Below, in pieces: positions 33,997-42,244 of a stretch of DNA of 64,000 bases. Both the position numbers and the translations under genes were made by a program. The DNA is from a bacterium HR33 (lineage in GTDB: Bacteria; Gemmatimonadota; Gemmatimonadetes; Gemmatimonadales; GWC2-71-9), in NCBI GenBank assembly GCA_002923375.1, contig BEIJ01000002.1, forward strand, positions 372,001 through 436,000, written 5' to 3'. A model generated the notes under the pieces. It was not told the DNA's origin, did no database searches, and saw only the letters and a list, made by a program, of their open reading frames with translations. Within the stretch, counting starts at the first letter, position 1. The number at the start of each line of letters is the position of its first letter.

Positions 33997-35865
33997 ATGA
34001 TAGAACTCAAGTGCCTGGGACCGCCGTCGGTGACAGTTCGCGGAAGCAAAGCGCCTCGCAGCTTACTCTGGCGCAAGAACTTCGCACTCCTGGTTTACCT
34101 GGCGCTCTCCCCCCGAGGAAGGACCCGGGACCACTTGATGGCCCTCTTTTGGCCTGAAAGCGATCAAGGAAAAGCCCGGCACTCCCTCAACGAGGCGCTG
34201 CGGGTGCTTCGCCGCACCCTGGGTGACGCCTTGATCGCCGAGGGTGACGTTGTGCGCCTGGCCGAAGGGGCGGTTACCACGGACCTGGAAACTCCCGAGC
34301 CGGACGGGGACTTTCTGGAAGGATTCAGCTTGAAGGACGCGCCGGAGTTCGAAGAGTGGTTACTAAGAGAACGGGAACGACTGCGGGCGCGATCGGCAGG
34401 GCGCTTGGTCGAAAGCGCCGAACATGCCCTAGCCCAAGGCCAAACGAGTCGGGCGCGGGAAATTGCGGAGCGAATCCTAAAGATCGACCCTTATAACGAA
34501 GAAGCTCTCAGAATCCTGCTCAGGGCGATGGCTTTGGAGGGGGCCCGAAGCCTGGCCTTGGAACGCTTCGAGCGGTTTAGGGAAGCGATGGAGCGCGAAC
34601 TCGGAGCTTCCTGCGATCCCGAGACCGGAGCGCTAGCCGCTCGGATCCGGCGGGGTGAAGTCCGGGCTGTCTCGGCTCCTGGTGTGATCGAACCCGGCAC
34701 GCCTCCGGTACCGCTGGTCGGCAGGGCGCGCGGCGTGTTAGAGGCTCTGCTCGCCGAATGGAAGAGCGCCTGTGCAGGGGGCGCCCGCATCTTGCTGGTC
34801 ATGGGCGATCCCGGGACGGGGAAAACTCGCCTGCTAGACGAGCTTGCGGCGCGCGCACGCCTCGACGGCGCAATAGTGGCGTACACCCGAGCGCACGGCG
34901 GAGACCCGGTGGAGTCGGTCGTGGCCGGATGGCTCAGGGGAGGGCTTGCAGTTGCCGAACTTGGTGGGGCCCCGGCGGCCGCCATCGTCGGGCTCGCCGC
35001 GGTCGATCCCGATCTCATGGCGAAGTTCCCGGGATCCAAAACAGCAGAACCCTTGGAGCTGTCGCAGGCTTTGATCGCCGCAGTTTTGGCCGCGGCCGAA
35101 TCCAGGCCTGTGCTAGTTGTGCTGGACGATGCACACCGATCCCACCTCGCCGTGCCGGGGCTTTTGTCGCGGCTGGCGGAACAGGGGAGGGGAGCGCGTA
35201 TCGCTATTGCGCTGGCCTCGGGTCCTAATCCTCCACCCGCCGTAGACCAAGTGCGCCAGCGGCTCGGCCGCGAGCTTCCCGGCGTCGAATTGAGAACCCA
35301 TTCTTTCACCCGAGAGGATCTCCTCGAGCTGGCAAGGTGGGTGCTGCCTCAGTACGCGCCTGAACAAGTTGCCAGACTGGCCCGCCGGGTGATGAGCGAC
35401 ACGGGAGGGAACCCGTTTCTGGCGGTGGAGATGGTAAGAGCGGTGCAGCACGGGCTGTCCCTCCGGGAGGACTCGACCGGGGGGAGACAGGTTGCCGAAT
35501 GGCCGGCTCCCCGGAAGACCTTGGACGACACCCTGCCGGCGGAGTTGCCGGGCTCGGTGGTTGCAGCCCTCAGGCTTCGCTACCGGGCGGTTTCCCAGAG
35601 CGCCCAACGGGTACTGTCGGCGCTGGCGGTCTTGGAGGGACGCTCGAGCTTCGGGTTACTCGCGCGGGCGACGGGCTTGCCGGCCTCCAATCTCGAACAA
35701 GCTCTGGACGAGCTGGAATGGGAGAGATGGATCGTGGCGGATCCCGGCGGATATGCGTTTGTCACTCGGCTGGCGCGTGAGGTGATACTGTCCGAGATGG
35801 TAACCGCGGGCGAGCAGCGGCGTATCCGGGAGCGGGCCGGGCTGGGGCCGGGACCGAGTGGATGA
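33997..35865 (+). CDS. BTAD/SARP-type transcriptional regulator with ATPase domain, short form
   Basis: A 622-residue protein. An N-terminal winged-helix and bacterial transcriptional activator domain (about 1-235) is followed by an AAA/NB-ARC-like ATPase with Walker A G-D-P-G-T-G-K-T (about 270-277) and Walker B V-L-V-V-L-D-D-A (about 370). A winged-helix-like segment with L-R-L-R-Y-R-A-V follows near residue 520. Related regulators usually carry several hundred more residues of TPR repeats. This one stops soon after the last helical segment, and too little sequence follows before the next gene to hold them. It may regulate the adjacent secreted protein. Confidence 0.82.
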   Translation: MIELKCLGPPSVTVRGSKAPRSLLWRKNFALLVYLALSPRGRTRDHLMALFWPESDQGKARHSLNEALRVLRRTLGDALIAEGDVVRLAEGAVTTDLETPEPDGDFLEGFSLKDAPEFEEWLLRERERLRARSAGRLVESAEHALAQGQTSRAREIAERILKIDPYNEEALRILLRAMALEGARSLALERFERFREAMERELGASCDPETGALAARIRRGEVRAVSAPGVIEPGTPPVPLVGRARGVLEALLAEWKSACAGGARILLVMGDPGTGKTRLLDELAARARLDGAIVAYTRAHGGDPVESVVAGWLRGGLAVAELGGAPAAAIVGLAAVDPDLMAKFPGSKTAEPLELSQALIAAVLAAAESRPVLVVLDDAHRSHLAVPGLLSRLAEQGRGARIAIALASGPNPPPAVDQVRQRLGRELPGVELRTHSFTREDLLELARWVLPQYAPEQVARLARRVMSDTGGNPFLAVEMVRAVQHGLSLREDSTGGRQVAEWPAPRKTLDDTLPAELPGSVVAALRLRYRAVSQSAQRVLSALAVLEGRSSFGLLARATGLPASNLEQALDELEWERWIVADPGGYAFVTRLAREVILSEMVTAGEQRRIRERAGLGPGPSG

Positions 35866-35995
35866 AGGGCGCTTTAGACCGCGGGTAGGTGCCGGGGTGA
35901 AGGTGGGGTTATTTTTTGTTCGAGAGAAAATACTTCTGGTCCGGCCGACATCAGGGCTGAGCCATGTCAGGATGGGTCAGGAAGGAGATGCGGTA

Positions 35996-37084
35996 ATGAG
36001 TTGTCTGAGGCGAGTATTGACAGCGGTGGGAGTTTTGGTGCCGGCCGCGGTTTTGGGACAGGAGCCGACGGTCCGCTTGGTGGACGACTCTGCGGCGGGG
36101 CGCTTTGTAATAACGATTGGACCCATGGATCTACCGGCTGCCGGTCACGGGGAGCATCACGGAGAGCACGCCGCGGTTTACCCGCCGGTGGAGACGGTGG
36201 TACTGCCCCGCGACGCTTACCTGTACGGATTTAGCTTCGAGATCGTGGATGCGGAGGGCAGGCCGGTTCCCTCTCAGGTTTTGCATCACTTGAACCTGAT
36301 AAATCCCGATCACCGAGAGCTCTTCTTGCCGATCTCCCAGCGCATGCTCGCGATCGGCCAGGAAACCGGGGCGCACTCGATGCCTTGGTTGCTTTTCGGG
36401 TATCCGGTTGCGGCCGGTCAGAGAGTGGTGGTTTCGGCCATGATGCACAACCCGACGCATACCGCTTACAGGGGGGCCGAGCTCAGGCTTTACGTCAAAT
36501 ACGTCAAGCGCGGCCGCCCCTGGCCGTTGTTCAGCGTCTATCCCTTCCAGCTCGATGTGGCGTTTCCCGCCGGGGACAAGTCGTTCGATCTTCCTCCCGG
36601 CCGTATCTCCCGTTCCTACGAGGCGAGTCCGGTCATGGAAGGCCGGCTGCTGATTGTCGGGGGTCACCTGCATCCCTACGCCGAGAGCCTCAAGCTGGAG
36701 GACGTCACGGAGAACAAGCTGATCTGGGAGGGCAAACCGATCGAGGGCGAAGGCGGAGCTTTGGCGGGGGTCACGGTGGGGAGGCTGTACCGCCGCCTAG
36801 GTTACAAAATCTATCCGGATCACGTGTATCGGGTCACGGTCACTTACAACAATCCGACTGGCGACACTATACCGGAGGGCGGCATGGGTGTGGTAGGCGG
36901 GGTGTTTTTGCCTTCCGGAGACGCTCCCTGGCCGCGGGCGGACGAGAACGATCGGCTTTACGTCTTGGACCGCATGCACTACCTGCGCCAGCTGAGGGGT
37001 AAGTACGCCGATCTGGTGGCTCAGCTGGGCGGCGAGCTACCCGAGGCGGGGAGCGCGCGTGGCGGGCACTCGCATCCCCACTGA
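35996..37084 (+). CDS. secreted His-rich protein resembling copper type II monooxygenases (PHM fold)
   Basis: A 362-residue exported protein. A signal peptide (about 1-22, ending V-L-G-Q) precedes H-G-E-H-H-G-E-H. In order come L-H-H-L-N (like the His pair of the first copper site in PHM), M-M-H-N-P (like its third His), G-G-H-L-H-P (like the H-x-H of the second site) and a late Gly-rich segment with Met, G-G-M-G-V-V-G-G-V-F. The order and spacing match peptidylglycine alpha-hydroxylating monooxygenase, though overall similarity is low. The C-terminus H-S-H-P-H may also bind metal. The start at 35996 follows AAGGAGAT. The 130 bases upstream hold a T-rich stretch but no clear promoter. Confidence 0.6.
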   Translation: MSCLRRVLTAVGVLVPAAVLGQEPTVRLVDDSAAGRFVITIGPMDLPAAGHGEHHGEHAAVYPPVETVVLPRDAYLYGFSFEIVDAEGRPVPSQVLHHLNLINPDHRELFLPISQRMLAIGQETGAHSMPWLLFGYPVAAGQRVVVSAMMHNPTHTAYRGAELRLYVKYVKRGRPWPLFSVYPFQLDVAFPAGDKSFDLPPGRISRSYEASPVMEGRLLIVGGHLHPYAESLKLEDVTENKLIWEGKPIEGEGGALAGVTVGRLYRRLGYKIYPDHVYRVTVTYNNPTGDTIPEGGMGVVGGVFLPSGDAPWPRADENDRLYVLDRMHYLRQLRGKYADLVAQLGGELPEAGSARGGHSHPH

Positions 37085-37088
37085 GCCG

Positions 37089-37985
37089 CTATCCGGAAGC
37101 CAGGCGTTTCTCGGCCGCCACTGGAACGGGAGCCGGCAGGGTCACGCCGCCGATCTTTCCCCCTAGTGCCCAAGCTCCCACTCCGAAGAGTAGCCCTGCT
37201 ATCGCATCCAGGGCGTAGTGCATCTGGCAGTAAACCGTGCCGATCGTGAGCAACAGCGCCAAGGGGGCGAACACCAGTCCCATGGTTCGCTGGTGCTGCC
37301 ACACTCCGAGCGTGACGGCGACCGTGGCCGCCACATGGGAAGAAGGGAACGCGGCGCCGAAGGAAGAACCCGACTCCAGCAGTCCGTAGACCAGCTTTGC
37401 GCTCCACACCTCTCTTACCGGGCCTTCCGGCTGGGGGAAGGCGTAATAAGGACCGGCTACCGGATACAGGATGAAGATCGCGTAACAGATCACGAACGCC
37501 AGCATGCATCTGAAGAGCACGTCGCGAGCTTCCGATCTGCGGCCCAGTACCAGGAGTAGAACCGGGCCCAGTAGGACGATGAAGTAGTAAGAGAAGTATG
37601 CCAGGTGGAGTACTCCCGACCAGAAGGTCGAAGGCGCGCCCCTGATCCAGTCGTAAGAGGGTTGCCCGCCGAATAGCGCCGCTTCCCAGCCTTGAATGAC
37701 CCGGTCGTTGGCGAGCACTCGGTCCCAACCTACCTGTTCGGTCAAAATCCCGATGGATCCATAGAAAGGAAGGAGCATGATCAACGGGTATAGATCGTGA
37801 AGCAGGCGTCCCACCTTGTGCTCTTCTCGGAGGCGGGTGAAGAGCCATATAAGAAGACCGAACAGAGCGTGCATCAGAAGAACCCAGGCGGGGCCGGGTC
37901 GCAAAACCCAGCCTCGGGCGATGATCACGGCGCTAGCGAAGAGCGCGTACCCCAGCAGCAACCGGTCGGTTTTGGTCAGAGCCAT
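37089..37985 (-). CDS. AUR1/SMS-like PAP2 membrane enzyme, candidate ceramide headgroup transferase
   Basis: A 298-residue protein with about eight transmembrane helices. The two catalytic motifs are F-P-S-S-H-V-A-A-T and C-Q-M-H-Y-A-L-D, the H-Y-x-x-D form typical of inositol-phosphorylceramide and sphingomyelin synthases. The K-x6-R-P motif of ordinary PAP2 phosphatases is missing. I take the ATG at 37985, which overlaps the end of the reductase gene by 10 bases. As the last gene of a ceramide operon, it may add or remove a phospho-headgroup. The donor is unknown, and plain lipid phosphatase activity remains possible. Confidence 0.72.
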   Translation of the reverse strand: MALTKTDRLLLGYALFASAVIIARGWVLRPGPAWVLLMHALFGLLIWLFTRLREEHKVGRLLHDLYPLIMLLPFYGSIGILTEQVGWDRVLANDRVIQGWEAALFGGQPSYDWIRGAPSTFWSGVLHLAYFSYYFIVLLGPVLLLVLGRRSEARDVLFRCMLAFVICYAIFILYPVAGPYYAFPQPEGPVREVWSAKLVYGLLESGSSFGAAFPSSHVAATVAVTLGVWQHQRTMGLVFAPLALLLTIGTVYCQMHYALDAIAGLLFGVGAWALGGKIGGVTLPAPVPVAAEKRLASG

Positions 37986-38968
37986 CCGTGTTCCGAGTAC
38001 CACCGGGCGGTGAGTTCCAGTCCCGTTGCCAGATCGATCTCCGCTCGCCATCCTGTGTCCCGCTCCAGCGCTGCAGGGGAGCAAGCCCAGGCTTCCGCCA
38101 GTAGCTCGCGCGCTTTGTCCGCCGAGAGGACCGTGGCCTTTCCGGCGAGCGCGGAGGTCCATCCTATGAAGCTCAGAAGTCCCCGCGCTAGAAAGGCGGG
38201 CGGTCTCACCACTAGCGGCCGCGAGACGGGTTCTCCCGCGGCGGCGGCTACTGCCCGGTATATGGCCTCCGCTGCTCGGATGAGCGGTACGACTTCCGGG
38301 TGCGAGGCGAAGTACGTCTTTCCAGCGCACCGCGCGGCGCTTGCAGCTATGATGGCGGCCGCAAGATCGCCGGCATAAACGAAGGAAAGTTCTTGCTCGG
38401 GCTTGCCCACCAGAGGCAGTACCCCCTTGCGGGCCAGACGGAACATTCTCAACAACCCGCGGTCCCGGGGACCGTAAACCGTAGGCGGGCGAACGATGCT
38501 CCAGGGAAGATCGCTGCGCCGCACTTCTTCTTCTCCGGCGAGCTTGCTCTTGCCGTAGAAACTCACCGGGTGCGGAGGATCGCTTTCTACCGCCGGCCTC
38601 CCCAAGCTGGAAGGACCGGATGCCGCCAGGCTGCTGACATAGACCAGGTTGCGGGGTCGGGGAGACGCCTCCTGAGCCGCTTTCACCAGGCGCCCGGTGC
38701 CGTCTCGATTGACTCTAAAGAAATCCTCCGGCTTTCGGGCCACCGTGAGTCCGGCCAGGTGGAAAACGACGTCCGCTCTCGAGCATCCTTCCCTAAGCGC
38801 GCGCTCATCCTCCAAATCTCCCGGCACCAAACCGACTCGGTCGCCGAAGAGCCTGGCCGCCCGCTCCGGTTTCCGGACCAGTAAAAGGACCTCGTCTCCC
38901 CGGTCCAGCAGGGCCTCCACTAAGTGAGAGCCCACGAATCCGGTGCCGCCCGTTACGAAGGCTCTCAC
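37976..38968 (-). CDS. NAD-dependent epimerase/dehydratase family reductase, CerR-like
   Basis: A 330-residue extended short-chain dehydrogenase. The nucleotide-binding motif is T-G-G-T-G-F-V-G-S-H (residues 6-15). The catalytic Y-x-x-x-K is Y-G-K-S-K (about 138-142), with a V-S-S segment before it. In Caulobacter a related protein, CerR, is required for ceramide formation and acts as a ketoreductase. Its place between an acyltransferase and a PAP2 gene, behind a serine palmitoyltransferase gene, supports that role here. It overlaps the acyltransferase gene by 4 bases (ATGA). Confidence 0.8.
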   Translation of the reverse strand: MRAFVTGGTGFVGSHLVEALLDRGDEVLLLVRKPERAARLFGDRVGLVPGDLEDERALREGCSRADVVFHLAGLTVARKPEDFFRVNRDGTGRLVKAAQEASPRPRNLVYVSSLAASGPSSLGRPAVESDPPHPVSFYGKSKLAGEEEVRRSDLPWSIVRPPTVYGPRDRGLLRMFRLARKGVLPLVGKPEQELSFVYAGDLAAAIIAASAARCAGKTYFASHPEVVPLIRAAEAIYRAVAAAAGEPVSRPLVVRPPAFLARGLLSFIGWTSALAGKATVLSADKARELLAEAWACSPAALERDTGWRAEIDLATGLELTARWYSEHGWL

Positions 38969-40083
38969 AGCGGGCGATCGTAAAGCCTCAGGGTTTTGTA
39001 GTGCCGAAATCCGATGCGGACGACGGCGTTGTTCATGGTGACGTTGTCCTCCAGCACCCAGCCCGCCTCAGCCCAGCGATATCCCAGTGCGTATCCTTTT
39101 TCCCAGATCCACTGGTACATGAGGGCGTCGGCACCGGTTCTGCGATACTCTTTGAGGAGTCCGAGCAACAACACTCTGATGCGGGTGATTCTGCGCGAGG
39201 CCAAAAGGATTTTGAGGATACCGGGAAAGAGCCGCCCCGAGGGGTTGGTCTTGAGAGCCACGTTCAGGTCCGGCAGCGCTACGGCGAAGCCTATGGTCTC
39301 CCCGTCCCGTTCCGCGAAGACCACGAGATCGGGGACCACGACGGGCTTCAGTTGCGAGGCCAGGTGGTCGATCTCTGCATCGGTCATGGGAACGAAGCCC
39401 CAGTTCTTTTCCCATGCCCGGTTGTAAAGCTGCTTGACCCTCTCCACTTCCCGGTCGAAGTCTCGCAAGTTGAGGGAGCGCAACCGGATCTTCTGTCTCT
39501 GGGCGATCAGTCGGGCCCCCCGAATCAGCCTTTCGGGCATGTTGGGGTCGGTGAGCTCGTACTGGAAGAGATCCTTGGCTTTTTCGAACCCGGCTCGTTC
39601 CACCAGGCGCACGTAGTAGGGAGGATTGTGCGGAGAGAGGATCGTGGGCGGGTACTCGAAGCCTTGCACCAAAAGTCCGCATTCGTCGTTGGTGGAGAAA
39701 GAGGCAGGTCCTCTCATGACGTCGAGTCCCCTTTGCTCGAGCCAGGCGCCCGCCGCCTCGAACAGGGCGTCGGCGACGCGCTGGTCGTCCACCGACTCGA
39801 AAAACCCGAAGAAGCCGACCCGGTCCTGATGGAACTCGTTGTGCAATCGATTGTGAACGGCGGCGATCCTTCCCACGACCCGGGAGTCTATTTGTGCCAG
39901 GAAGTACTGAGCTTCGGCGTGCTGAAAGAAAGGATTTTTCTTGGGGGAAAGCATCTGCTTCACTTCCATACGCAACCGGGGGACCCAGTTGGGGTCCCCT
40001 CGATGCAGCCGGTATGGAAGAGCGATGAAGCGTCTAAGGTCGGCGGCCCCGGTTACCGGCCGCACGACCACCCGCCCGCTCAA
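38965..40083 (-). CDS. GNAT-like N-acyltransferase, bacterial ceramide synthase (bCerS)-like
   Basis: A 372-residue cytosolic protein beginning with V-R-P-V and containing D-P-N-W-V-P-R-L and K-N-P-F-F-Q-H-A-E, marks of a GNAT-related family found next to bacterial spt genes. The Caulobacter ceramide synthase bCerS is of this GNAT type, unlike eukaryotic CerS. I start it at the TTG at 40083, whose TTGA overlaps the spt stop, with GGGAG just upstream. A GTG slightly downstream is possible. The frame runs further upstream inside the spt gene but encodes nothing conserved. Likely reaction: N-acylation of the sphingoid base or its keto form. Confidence 0.72.
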   Translation of the reverse strand: MSGRVVVRPVTGAADLRRFIALPYRLHRGDPNWVPRLRMEVKQMLSPKKNPFFQHAEAQYFLAQIDSRVVGRIAAVHNRLHNEFHQDRVGFFGFFESVDDQRVADALFEAAGAWLEQRGLDVMRGPASFSTNDECGLLVQGFEYPPTILSPHNPPYYVRLVERAGFEKAKDLFQYELTDPNMPERLIRGARLIAQRQKIRLRSLNLRDFDREVERVKQLYNRAWEKNWGFVPMTDAEIDHLASQLKPVVVPDLVVFAERDGETIGFAVALPDLNVALKTNPSGRLFPGILKILLASRRITRIRVLLLGLLKEYRRTGADALMYQWIWEKGYALGYRWAEAGWVLEDNVTMNNAVVRIGFRHYKTLRLYDRPL

Positions 40084-41282
40084 ATTACTCCCATCTCCTT
40101 GCCCAGCCTGGCGAACGTTTCCAGCGCGAAGTCGATCTGTTCGGGAGTGTGGGTCGCCATGAGGCTGGTCCGCAACCGGCATTCCGCGGGCGGCACCGCC
40201 GGCGGCACTACCGGATTGGTGAAAACCCCGGCGTCGAACAGCTTGCGCCAGAAAGCGAAGGTCTTCTCCAGCGGTCCGATGAGAACCGGTATGATGGGCG
40301 TCTGCGTGGGTCCGATGTCAAAGCCGAGTTCCCGGAACCCGTCTCTCAAGCGGCGGGTGTTTTCCCAAAGCCGCGCCCTCCGCTCCGGCTCGGCTATCAT
40401 GACGTCGAGGGCCGCCAGTACGCCCGCCGTGTTCGACGGAGGGAGAGCCGCCGTAAAGATAAGGGGGCGGCTATGGTGCTTGAGGTAGTGGATCACCGAT
40501 TCCGAAGCGGCCACGAACCCTCCGATCGAGGCCAGCGACTTGGAGAAAGTCCCTACGATTACATCCACCTCGTCGGTCAGGTTGAAGTGCGCCGCCGTTC
40601 CGTCACCCTTGGGCCCCAAAACACCCACCGCGTGGGCGTCGTCCACCGCCAGCGCCGCACCGTACTTCTGGCACAACTTGACCAGGTTGGGAACATCGGC
40701 GATATCCCCTTCCATGGAGTACACGCCGTCCACGATCACTAGCATCCCCTTGCTGGAATGCTTCTGGAGAAGCCGCTCGAGCTGTTCCAAATTTCCGTGG
40801 GCAAATCGCTCGGTCTCTCCGTAAGAGAGTTTCGCTCCGTCCACGATAGAGGCATGGTCCAGCTTGTCGATCAGGACCACATCCTCCCGGCCCACCAGCC
40901 CGGACACCAAACCCAAGTTGGCTTGGTATCCGGTGGAGAAGACCAAAGCCGCCTCTTTGCCGAAGAACTCCGCCAGCCGGGCCTCCAGCTGCTCGTGCAA
41001 ATCCAGCGTGCCGTTCAAGAAACGGCTGCCGGTACAACCTGAGCCGTAGCGCTCCAGGGCCCGCCGCGCCGCCTCGAGGACCTTGGGATGATGCGTCAGG
41101 CCCAGATAGTTGTTGGACCCCATCATCAGCTTCTTCTGGCCCTCGATTATTACCACCGTGTCTTCCGACTCGGAGATCGGCTTGAAGTAGGGGTACAAAC
41201 CCGCAGCCTGCACCTCGCGGGCCCGGGTGAAATTCTTACATTTCTCGAACAGCGCGATGTGCTGGAGTACTTGCGTGTCCAC
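40080..41282 (-). CDS. spt: serine palmitoyltransferase (alpha-oxoamine synthase family)
   Basis: A 400-residue PLP enzyme. The PLP lysine is K248 in G-T-F-S-K-S-L. The ring-stacking His is H143 in L-D-H-A-S, with D214 in V-D-D-A-H, and T-G-S-R-F-L-N-G is near 84-91. The N-terminal A-A-G-L-Y-P-Y-F segment is typical of bacterial SPT rather than KBL, BioF or HemA. It condenses serine with an acyl-CoA to 3-ketosphinganine. I place the start at the GTG at 41282, behind GAGGGG. An ATG at 41369 would add an unrelated basic leader. It is the first gene of the operon. Confidence 0.85.
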   Translation of the reverse strand: MDTQVLQHIALFEKCKNFTRAREVQAAGLYPYFKPISESEDTVVIIEGQKKLMMGSNNYLGLTHHPKVLEAARRALERYGSGCTGSRFLNGTLDLHEQLEARLAEFFGKEAALVFSTGYQANLGLVSGLVGREDVVLIDKLDHASIVDGAKLSYGETERFAHGNLEQLERLLQKHSSKGMLVIVDGVYSMEGDIADVPNLVKLCQKYGAALAVDDAHAVGVLGPKGDGTAAHFNLTDEVDVIVGTFSKSLASIGGFVAASESVIHYLKHHSRPLIFTAALPPSNTAGVLAALDVMIAEPERRARLWENTRRLRDGFRELGFDIGPTQTPIIPVLIGPLEKTFAFWRKLFDAGVFTNPVVPPAVPPAECRLRTSLMATHTPEQIDFALETFARLGKEMGVI

Positions 41283-42078
41283 AGCCCCTCGGCGAACAGG
41301 TAACAGTTGGGCTGACCCCGGACCTTCCGGCGATCGTACGATACTACCGCACCGCCCGCCGGCGCACAAGGTCCGCGCCGCCGCGCCGGTCTACCTGGCC
41401 GGATTGCTGTTCTTGTGGCCCGCTTTGGCCGTAGCACAAGGCCCAAAACTCGAGGTCCGGGCCAGGGACGGGATCTGGATCGCCGTGGGGACCGCGCTCT
41501 ACGCCGCACCCCACGTCTTCGGCATAAACGACGGCCCCCCGCCTTGCGCTCCTTGCGATCCCGGATCCGTACCCTGGTTCGACCGATGGGCGATCTCAGA
41601 GCCGCGTCCCGGGTGGTCCGCGGCAAGCACGGCGGCGCTCGGTACTTTGGGGGTCCTCACACTCGGCGACCTGCTGCTGAACTACGGCGGGCGCGACCCA
41701 CCCGCGCCGGCAGTGAAGCTGCTGCAGTCCGTAGCCCTGGCACTCGGTACGGTGGAGCTGAGCAAGGCTATAACCGCCCGGAGCCGTCCGGTGCTGTACA
41801 CCGGCCAGGCCGTGGAGTCTCGGGACGAACTCGACTCGCGTCGCTCCTGGCCTTCCGGTCACAGCGCAGCGGCGGCGGCGCTGGCAACGAGCTACATTCT
41901 AGACCTGAGCAGCCGGAGATCCCCGGGCGCAGCGTGGCGCGGATGGGCAGCCGGGAGTGCAGGTGTGGCGGTTGGAATCATGCGGGTGGCCGCCGGGCGG
42001 CATTTTCCCTCCGACGTGCTGGGCGGGCTTGCGGTTGGGGTGTTGAGCGCGGTGGCGGTGCACCGCATAGAATTTTAG
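41275..42078 (+). CDS. exported or membrane PAP2 phosphatase
   Basis: A protein of about 265 residues with a hydrophobic signal or anchor ending A-V-A-Q-G and several further hydrophobic helices. It carries all three PAP2 motifs: K-A-I-T-A-R-S-R-P (K-x6-R-P), P-S-G-H-S and [11 protein letters not shown] (R-x5-H-x3-D). This indicates an active lipid-phosphate or pyrophosphate phosphatase facing the periplasm. The start is not resolved: the GTG at 41275 is used here, ATGs occur at 41227 and 41257, and the 5' end overlaps the divergent spt start. Confidence 0.75.
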   Translation: MSTAPRRTGNSWADPGPSGDRTILPHRPPAHKVRAAAPVYLAGLLFLWPALAVAQGPKLEVRARDGIWIAVGTALYAAPHVFGINDGPPPCAPCDPGSVPWFDRWAISEPRPGWSAASTAALGTLGVLTLGDLLLNYGGRDPPAPAVKLLQSVALALGTVELSKAITARSRPVLYTGQAVESRDELDSRRSWPSGHSAAAAALATSYILDLSSRRSPGAAWRGWAAGSAGVAVGIMRVAAGRHFPSDVLGGLAVGVLSAVAVHRIEF

Positions 42079-42244
42079 GACTGGCTGCCGGGTCTGTGAC
42101 GGGCGACACCGCCAGGGTCGAACGTCAGCGGGAACTATTTCTGGCGGGCGTGACCTTATCGTTCATAACGGAGTGGTCTTGCAAAACGAGCTTTTGCGAT
42201 TGATACAGGCACCATTCCGGTCGCTGCACGTGCAGGCGGCGCGC

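Noticed and set aside
35866-35995. Frameshifted TPR remnant after the BTAD regulator
   Set aside because: The gap is 130 bases and no frame in it encodes TPR-like sequence; truncation is more likely than a frameshift.
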